Shown: piece by piece, positions 41,673 through 46,306 of the stretch
How the letters are laid out: each line of letters opens with the position of its first letter
Numbering within the stretch: the first letter of the stretch is position 1
Source: Actinomycetota bacterium
Lineage (GTDB): Bacteria > Actinomycetota > Acidimicrobiia > Acidimicrobiales > VFJN01
Assembly: GCA_009886035.1 (NCBI GenBank)
Contig: VFJN01000049.1
Location: forward strand, 1 to 46,306
Direction: 5' to 3'
Length of the DNA: 46,306 nt
Translations under genes and position numbers: made by a program
Notes under the pieces: model-generated
The model's input: the letters and a program-made list of their open reading frames with translations, nothing else
Told to the model about the DNA's origin: nothing
Database searches by the model: none

Positions 41673-42949
41673 TGCGGCCGCGCCAACGCCAGCGGCTGAC
41701 CGTAGAGATCGGGGCCCTCGGCACCGGTGATGCAAACCGATCTGATTTCGCCCACCACCAGGCTCGTCGGCACCGTGATGATGCCGTCGATCTCGGGGGC
41801 TTCACGATGGCTACGGGCCACGCCGGGCGCGTCGACCAGCACATCTACCTGTGAGCCGATGAGGTCGTCGCGGCGAGTGGCGGTGATGGTGTCCTGCGCG
41901 TGCCGGAGCTCGGCGAGTCGTTCGCCCATCAGGGCAGGGGAAACGGCAGAATCGAGGTCGGCGGCGTAGGTACCTTTTTCGCGGGAGTAGGCAAAGAAGC
42001 CACACCAGTCCAGTTGCGCCTCGTCCACGAACGCCAGCAGTTGATCGTGGTCGTCCTCGGTCTCGCCGGGATAGCCGACGATGAAGTTGGACCGAAACGC
42101 GGCGGTCGGTTCCAGGGCGCGGATGGCCTCCACGCGCTCGAGGAACTTGGCGCCATCGCCCCAGCGCCGCATGCGCCGCAGGAGTGGAGCCGACACATGC
42201 TGGAGCGACAGGTCGAAGTACGGCACGCCGGTGGCCAGGATGGCGGCGACCAGTCGCTCGGTGAGGTCGGACGGGTAGAGGTACAACAGCCGCACGCGCT
42301 CCGCCCGTTGGCTCACCAACTCGATGAGCGGCACGAGGTCCTTCGTGCCCACCCCCTGGTCACGTCCGTAGCTCGCAAGGTCCTGCGCCACCAGCACGAT
42401 TTCTTTGCCTCCGCCCGCCACCAGTTCGTCTACCTCGGTGAGGATTTGAGCAACGGAACGGGATCGCTGGGGGCCACGGAAGCTTGGGATGGCACAAAAG
42501 CCGCAGGCCTTGTCGCAGCCCTCGGCCACCTTCACATAGGCCCACGGAACCGCCGAGGCCGGCCGGGGCAAGTTGAGCAGATCGAAGGCGGGCAGAGGCT
42601 TCCCGCCGGGCTTACGGCCGAGGGTGATCGGCACCCCGAACCCTGCCACCGCATCCACCTCCGGCAGGGCGGCGGCCAACTCGTCGCCGTACCGCTCGGC
42701 CATACACCCCGTTACCACCAGTTCGGCATCGGCGTGCTTGCGATCGGCCAGGGCCAAAACCACATCGATCGACTCTTGACGGGCCTCCTCGATGAAGGCA
42801 CACGTGTTCACCACGACCAGATCGGCATCGTCGGGCGACGTCGCCGGTAACAGACCATCGGCCAGCAAAGTGCCCACCAGTTTATCGGAGTCCACCTGGT
42901 TCTTGGGACAGCCGAGGGTCTCCACGAAAAAGGTGCGACGCCCGGACAT
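41669..42949 (-). CDS. rimO: Ribosomal protein S12 methylthiotransferase RimO
   Basis: A 426-aa radical-SAM enzyme that methylthiolates an Asp of ribosomal protein S12. N-terminal cluster cysteines are Cys14 (TLGCPKNQVDSD, diagnostic for RimO over MiaB), Cys50 and Cys82. The radical-SAM triad is Cys145, Cys149 and Cys152 (CDKACGFCAIPSF). YPSDLTERLV and SLQHVSAPLLRRMRRWG follow, and a TRAM domain ends it. It overlaps pgsA by 4 bp. Confidence 0.97.
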   Translation of the reverse strand: MSGRRTFFVETLGCPKNQVDSDKLVGTLLADGLLPATSPDDADLVVVNTCAFIEEARQESIDVVLALADRKHADAELVVTGCMAERYGDELAAALPEVDAVAGFGVPITLGRKPGGKPLPAFDLLNLPRPASAVPWAYVKVAEGCDKACGFCAIPSFRGPQRSRSVAQILTEVDELVAGGGKEIVLVAQDLASYGRDQGVGTKDLVPLIELVSQRAERVRLLYLYPSDLTERLVAAILATGVPYFDLSLQHVSAPLLRRMRRWGDGAKFLERVEAIRALEPTAAFRSNFIVGYPGETEDDHDQLLAFVDEAQLDWCGFFAYSREKGTYAADLDSAVSPALMGERLAELRHAQDTITATRRDDLIGSQVDVLVDAPGVARSHREAPEIDGIITVPTSLVVGEIRSVCITGAEGPDLYGQPLALARPQ

Positions 42950-42983
42950 GCCCCCAGGCTACCGGGGGACCCCGGCCCGGCTC

Positions 42984-43910
42984 CTACTGGGCGTGATGCA
43001 GGCGCAGGCCCGCTCGGGGCCAGTCGAAACTCACGAGCGCACCCGTACTGGACAGCGTGCAGTAGGCAGTGCGCTGATCCGCACCGCCGAAGCAGATGTT
43101 CGTCACCATCTGATCGGGCAGGGGAACGTGCTCGACGGTGGCGCCATCGGGGGAGATAGCGGTGATGCCGCCGTTGACCAGGGTGCCCACGCACACCCAC
43201 CCCTCCCCATCCACGGCGAGGCTGTCGAGCAGTTGCAGACCGGGGAGGCCCGCCAGGAGTTGCCCCCCGTTGCCGTACGGGTTCCCCTGGTTCTCCGGCG
43301 ACACCTCGCCCGGGGCCGACAGCGCCCACCAATAGACCCGCCCGGTGTGGGTTTCGGCGGCGTAGAGGCGCGTGCCGTCGGGCGAGAGGCCAACCCCGTT
43401 GGGGGCATCGAGGGGAAAGATCATCTCGGTGCAGGCGGATCCGTCGACCCTGGCGTAATGGATGCCGGTGCGATCAGTGGAGCGTTCGAGACGAACGCCG
43501 TGGTCGGTGAACCAGAAACCACCGTGGCCATCGAAGACCAAGTCGTTCGGAGCGCGTAACGGGCCCGAGGACGACTCCGTGTAGAGGGTGGACGCCACGC
43601 CGGTGGTGAGGTCGACCCGCTGGATCGACCCCCCGGTCCACTCCGGGGGAACGGCGCCCGGGAGCGTGAAACCCATCACGTCGACCCAACTGAAACACCC
43701 CCCGTTGTTGCAGATGTACATGGCGCCGTCGGGGCCCAGCGCCGCTCCGTTGGGACCACCACCGAGATCGGCCACCACGCTGACCTCGCCGTCGGCACCC
43801 ACCCTGGTAAGCGTGCCGCGAGCGATCTCCACCAGGATCACGTCCCCGTTGTCCATCGCTACGGGACCTTCGGGAAACTTGAGGCCGGTGGCTAGTTCAG
43901 TGAGATCCAT
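42984..43910 (-). CDS. SMP-30/gluconolactonase/LRE-like beta-propeller protein
   Basis: A 308-aa six-bladed propeller of the SMP-30 family, typically a Ca2+- or Zn2+-dependent lactonase. KFPEGPVAMDNG supplies the first metal-ligand Glu, RAPNDLVFDGHGGFWFTDHGV the Asn/Asp ligands and PNGVGLSPDGTRLYAAETHT the other Asn. LLDSLAVDGEGWVCVGT carries the final Asp. No signal peptide is visible. It is inserted between ftsK and rimO, which are neighbours in many actinobacteria, and is probably an accessory metabolic gene. Substrate is unknown. Confidence 0.88.
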   Translation of the reverse strand: MDLTELATGLKFPEGPVAMDNGDVILVEIARGTLTRVGADGEVSVVADLGGGPNGAALGPDGAMYICNNGGCFSWVDVMGFTLPGAVPPEWTGGSIQRVDLTTGVASTLYTESSSGPLRAPNDLVFDGHGGFWFTDHGVRLERSTDRTGIHYARVDGSACTEMIFPLDAPNGVGLSPDGTRLYAAETHTGRVYWWALSAPGEVSPENQGNPYGNGGQLLAGLPGLQLLDSLAVDGEGWVCVGTLVNGGITAISPDGATVEHVPLPDQMVTNICFGGADQRTAYCTLSSTGALVSFDWPRAGLRLHHAQ

Positions 43911-44073
43911 GCCCCCTTGCTAGCAGTCCAGCCGCCGGGGCGTGCCCCGTTCCGCGCCTCGGGACGGGTTTTCGGTCCCCCGGCGCGGTTCCCCGCCGCC
44001 CTGGTGGCCCGGGGAGCGGCCGCCCACCACCGGCTGCGCCTCCCCGGCCGGGAAAGGCACGGCCCCACGCCGA

Positions 44074-46306
44074 TTAGACGTCGCCTTGCTCCATCGCGTT
44101 CTCGAACTCCTCGAGGCTCATCAACACCGACCGGGCCTTCGAACCCTCCGAGGGTCCCACGATGCCCTGCTGCTCCAACAGGTCCATGAGGCGACCGGCG
44201 CGGGCGAACCCCACCTTGAGCTTCCGCTGCAACATCGAGGTGGAGCCCAACTGCGACCGCACGACGAGTTCGGTGGCCTGCACAAGCAGATCGTCGTCCT
44301 CGTCGCCTCCGCTCGTGCTCCTGCCCATTGACGAACCGGCCGCATCGTCGGGACCCTGCACCGCTTTGTCGAACACGATGTCGGGGGCCTGACGCTTCCA
44401 GACCGCCGCCACCTTGCGCACCTCTTCCTCACTCACCCAGGCACCCTGTATCCGTGACGGCGCGGAAGAGGCCGGACCCAACAGGAGCATGTCGCCCTTA
44501 CCGATCAGTCGCTCCGCACCCTGTTGGTCGAGGATCACGCGACTGTCCATGGCACTGGAAACCGCGAAGGCCAAGCGGGCGGGCACGTTGGCCTTGATCA
44601 CGCCGGTGATCACGTTCACCGACGGGCGCTGGGTGGCAATCACCAGGTGGATACCTACGGCCCGAGCCATCTGGGCGATGCGACAGATGGAGTCCTCTAC
44701 GTCGCGCGCCGCCACCATCATGAGATCGGCGAGTTCGTCGATCACCACAAGAATGAAGGGGAGCCGAGGGAACTCCCGGGCCACCTCGCCGGAGGGCAGC
44801 ACCACATCGGGCAGGTCACCGCGATCGTGGGCGGCGTTGTAACCGGTGATGTCGCGAAAGCCCACCTCGGCCAGCAGGTCGTAGCGACGTTCCATCTCGC
44901 GCACGGCCCAGGCCAGCGCATTGGCCGCCTTCTTGGGATTGGTCACCACCTGGGTGAGCAAATGGGGAAGCCGGTCGTATTGGCCCATCTCCACCCGCTT
45001 GGGATCCACCAGGATCATGCGCACCTGTTCGGGGGTGGAGCGCATGAGGATCGACGTAATCAACGAATTGAGACAACTCGACTTGCCGGCGCCGGTGGCA
45101 CCGGCGATGAGGATGTGCGGCATGGTGGCCAGGTTCATCAGTACGGCTTTGCCGTTGATGTCGCGACCCACCGCTACCTCGAGGGGATGCTTTGCCCGCT
45201 TGGCCTCCGCGGAGCCAAGGATGTCGCCGAGCGCCACGATCTGTCGGTCGCTGTTGGGCACCTCCACGCCGATCGCCTGGCGCCCCGGGATCGGCGCCAG
45301 GATGCGTACGTCGGGAGACGCCATGGCATAGGCGATGTCTTTATGCAGGCTGGTGACCCGGGCCACCTTCACCCCGGGGCCGAGTTCAAGTTCGTAGCGG
45401 GTGACCGACGGACCCACCACCATCCCTACCAGTTTCGTCTCCACCCCATGCTGGGCGAGGGCCTGTTCCAGTACTCGCCCGGCCTCCTCGACGGCAGCCC
45501 TGTCCACCTCGTGGGCATCGGCTCGCTGCAGCAGCGACAGGGCGGGCAACTTCCAGGGCGAACCCTTGACGGCCGGGCCTAGCTCGATCTCCAATTGCTC
45601 ACCGGATACGGGCTCGATCAGCTCGGCGGCGAGTTGGGGAGCCCGGGGCTGGGGCTTCCGGCGCCGCTTCACCGGTTCCTCCGCCTCATCTTCGTCTTCG
45701 TCCATCGCGTCGGCGTCTTGGTCGAAAACCTGCAGGTCGGCCTCGTCGTCGGTCACCGTGTCGAGAGAGAAAAGATTGCTGCCGATGCGCTTGGCGGCCT
45801 CAAGGAACGCCGCGGTGGCCGGGGCCGTGCGGGCCGCGGTATGACCAGCCACGACGCGTACCGGTACACGGGTGAGCACCACGAGACCCGCCACGGCCAT
45901 CGCGGTGAGAACCAGGGCAGCCCCCCACGGGGCAATGCCCCACGCCAGCGGACCAGCCACCGCCACCCCGAGCAGACCTCCCGCTCCGACCAGAGCGTCG
46001 GTGGGGGCATCGAGGCCGGGACGCCCGCTCACCAGATGGAGGAAGCCGCAGCCCGATATCGCCAGCAGCAACCCGCCGACCCAGAGGTGGGAGCGCGAGG
46101 CGAGCGTTTCCTCTTCTTCCTCGTAGGGCTCTCCGTCCTCGTCGTAGAGCACCGGCCGACCCCGCAGGAGGAGGCAGCCGATGACCAGCAGAGCCATCGG
46201 CGCCAGCACCCGTCCCCCGCCAATGGTGGTGCCAATAGCCGCATTGAGCCCGCGGCCCAACGGGCCGGCCGAGTCGAAATAGATGCCCATCGCCGAGATG
46301 ATCCCC
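44074..46306 (-). CDS. ftsK: DNA translocase FtsK/SpoIIIE (N-terminus beyond window)
   Basis: At least 743 residues, open to the right edge. The frame continues upstream of the ATG at 46290 and the sequence there (ISAMGIYFDSAGPLG) is mid-membrane-domain, so the true start is outside the window. Visible parts are membrane helices over the first ~140 residues, an acidic linker, the alpha domain, and a RecA-like motor with Walker A GATGAGKSS and ILVVIDELADL as Walker B. A C-terminal gamma winged helix (SMLQRKLKVGFARAGRLMDL) reads KOPS-type sequences. It pumps chromosomal DNA through the closing septum. Confidence 0.96.
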   Translation of the reverse strand, partial: GIISAMGIYFDSAGPLGRGLNAAIGTTIGGGRVLAPMALLVIGCLLLRGRPVLYDEDGEPYEEEEETLASRSHLWVGGLLLAISGCGFLHLVSGRPGLDAPTDALVGAGGLLGVAVAGPLAWGIAPWGAALVLTAMAVAGLVVLTRVPVRVVAGHTAARTAPATAAFLEAAKRIGSNLFSLDTVTDDEADLQVFDQDADAMDEDEDEAEEPVKRRRKPQPRAPQLAAELIEPVSGEQLEIELGPAVKGSPWKLPALSLLQRADAHEVDRAAVEEAGRVLEQALAQHGVETKLVGMVVGPSVTRYELELGPGVKVARVTSLHKDIAYAMASPDVRILAPIPGRQAIGVEVPNSDRQIVALGDILGSAEAKRAKHPLEVAVGRDINGKAVLMNLATMPHILIAGATGAGKSSCLNSLITSILMRSTPEQVRMILVDPKRVEMGQYDRLPHLLTQVVTNPKKAANALAWAVREMERRYDLLAEVGFRDITGYNAAHDRGDLPDVVLPSGEVAREFPRLPFILVVIDELADLMMVAARDVEDSICRIAQMARAVGIHLVIATQRPSVNVITGVIKANVPARLAFAVSSAMDSRVILDQQGAERLIGKGDMLLLGPASSAPSRIQGAWVSEEEVRKVAAVWKRQAPDIVFDKAVQGPDDAAGSSMGRSTSGGDEDDDLLVQATELVVRSQLGSTSMLQRKLKVGFARAGRLMDLLEQQGIVGPSEGSKARSVLMSLEEFENAMEQGDV

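Noticed and set aside
1-46306. CRISPR arrays, insertion sequences or prophage modules
   Set aside because: No regularly spaced repeats, transposase motifs or phage structural genes were seen. The only mobile signature is the rnpB-flanked island.

Overview
This 46.3-kb window is high-GC chromosomal DNA of an actinobacterium. The main evidence is the divergent cluster lexA / LysM protein / nrdR, the recA-miaB-miaA-dapF-hflX run, the ftsK-rimO-pgsA-cinA run, the actinobacterial-type dapD and dapE, an F420-type luciferase-like oxidoreductase, a class II (B12-dependent) ribonucleotide reductase and palindromic CGAAC-N4-GTTCG LexA boxes. A deep-branching actinobacterial class such as Acidimicrobiia fits, but that placement is inference. 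No tRNA, 5S/16S/23S rRNA, CRISPR array or insertion sequence was seen.

Layout. (1) 1-2629: the 3' end of the RNase P RNA gene (rnpB) with a strong terminator, followed by a ~2.5-kb island carrying a truncated tyrosine recombinase, a SHOCT-domain protein and an unknown protein. The island ends in a second, 5'-truncated and sequence-divergent rnpB 3' fragment. The two rnpB copies share a perfect 31-bp direct repeat, and copies of a GGACAGAAC-like motif sit inside both island ends. This looks like the scar of an element that integrated into rnpB. (2) 2799-18213: mixed metabolic and envelope genes: a GH1-like glycosidase, a leftward zinc-ribbon / membrane protein / histidine phosphatase operon, a class A penicillin-binding protein, an F420-type oxidoreductase and a Gfo/Idh/MocA oxidoreductase, an asymmetric heterodimeric ABC exporter, a nitroreductase, an alpha/beta hydrolase, a RidA remnant with an internal in-frame deletion, a hexapeptide acyltransferase, a TauE/SafE permease and a 2OG-Fe(II) oxygenase. 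(3) 18758-27772: nucleotide and DNA-damage control: nrdJ with two NrdR-box-like sites exactly 42 bp apart, a molybdopterin oxidoreductase, a VIT-family transporter, a RibD-C reductase, nrdR, a LysM membrane protein and lexA. Three LexA boxes lie between the last two. (4) 27811-43910: a subtilase; the succinylase-branch diaminopimelate genes dapE, dapD, dapC and dapF; hflX, miaA, miaB and recA (with a LexA box inside its promoter); a DsbA-like protein; cinA, pgsA and rimO; and an SMP-30 protein. (5) 44074 to the right edge: ftsK/spoIIIE, cut by the window end.

How it fits together. LexA probably represses itself, recA (and the tRNA-modification and DAP genes downstream of recA) and the divergent LysM gene. 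The LysM gene is laid out like the SOS division inhibitors YneA and ChiZ. nrdR lies 18 bp downstream of the LysM gene, so the repressor of ribonucleotide reductase probably shares its SOS-controlled transcript, and its predicted target nrdJ lies 4 kb away with paired NrdR boxes at its promoter. The dap genes supply meso-diaminopimelate for peptidoglycan, which the class A PBP polymerises.
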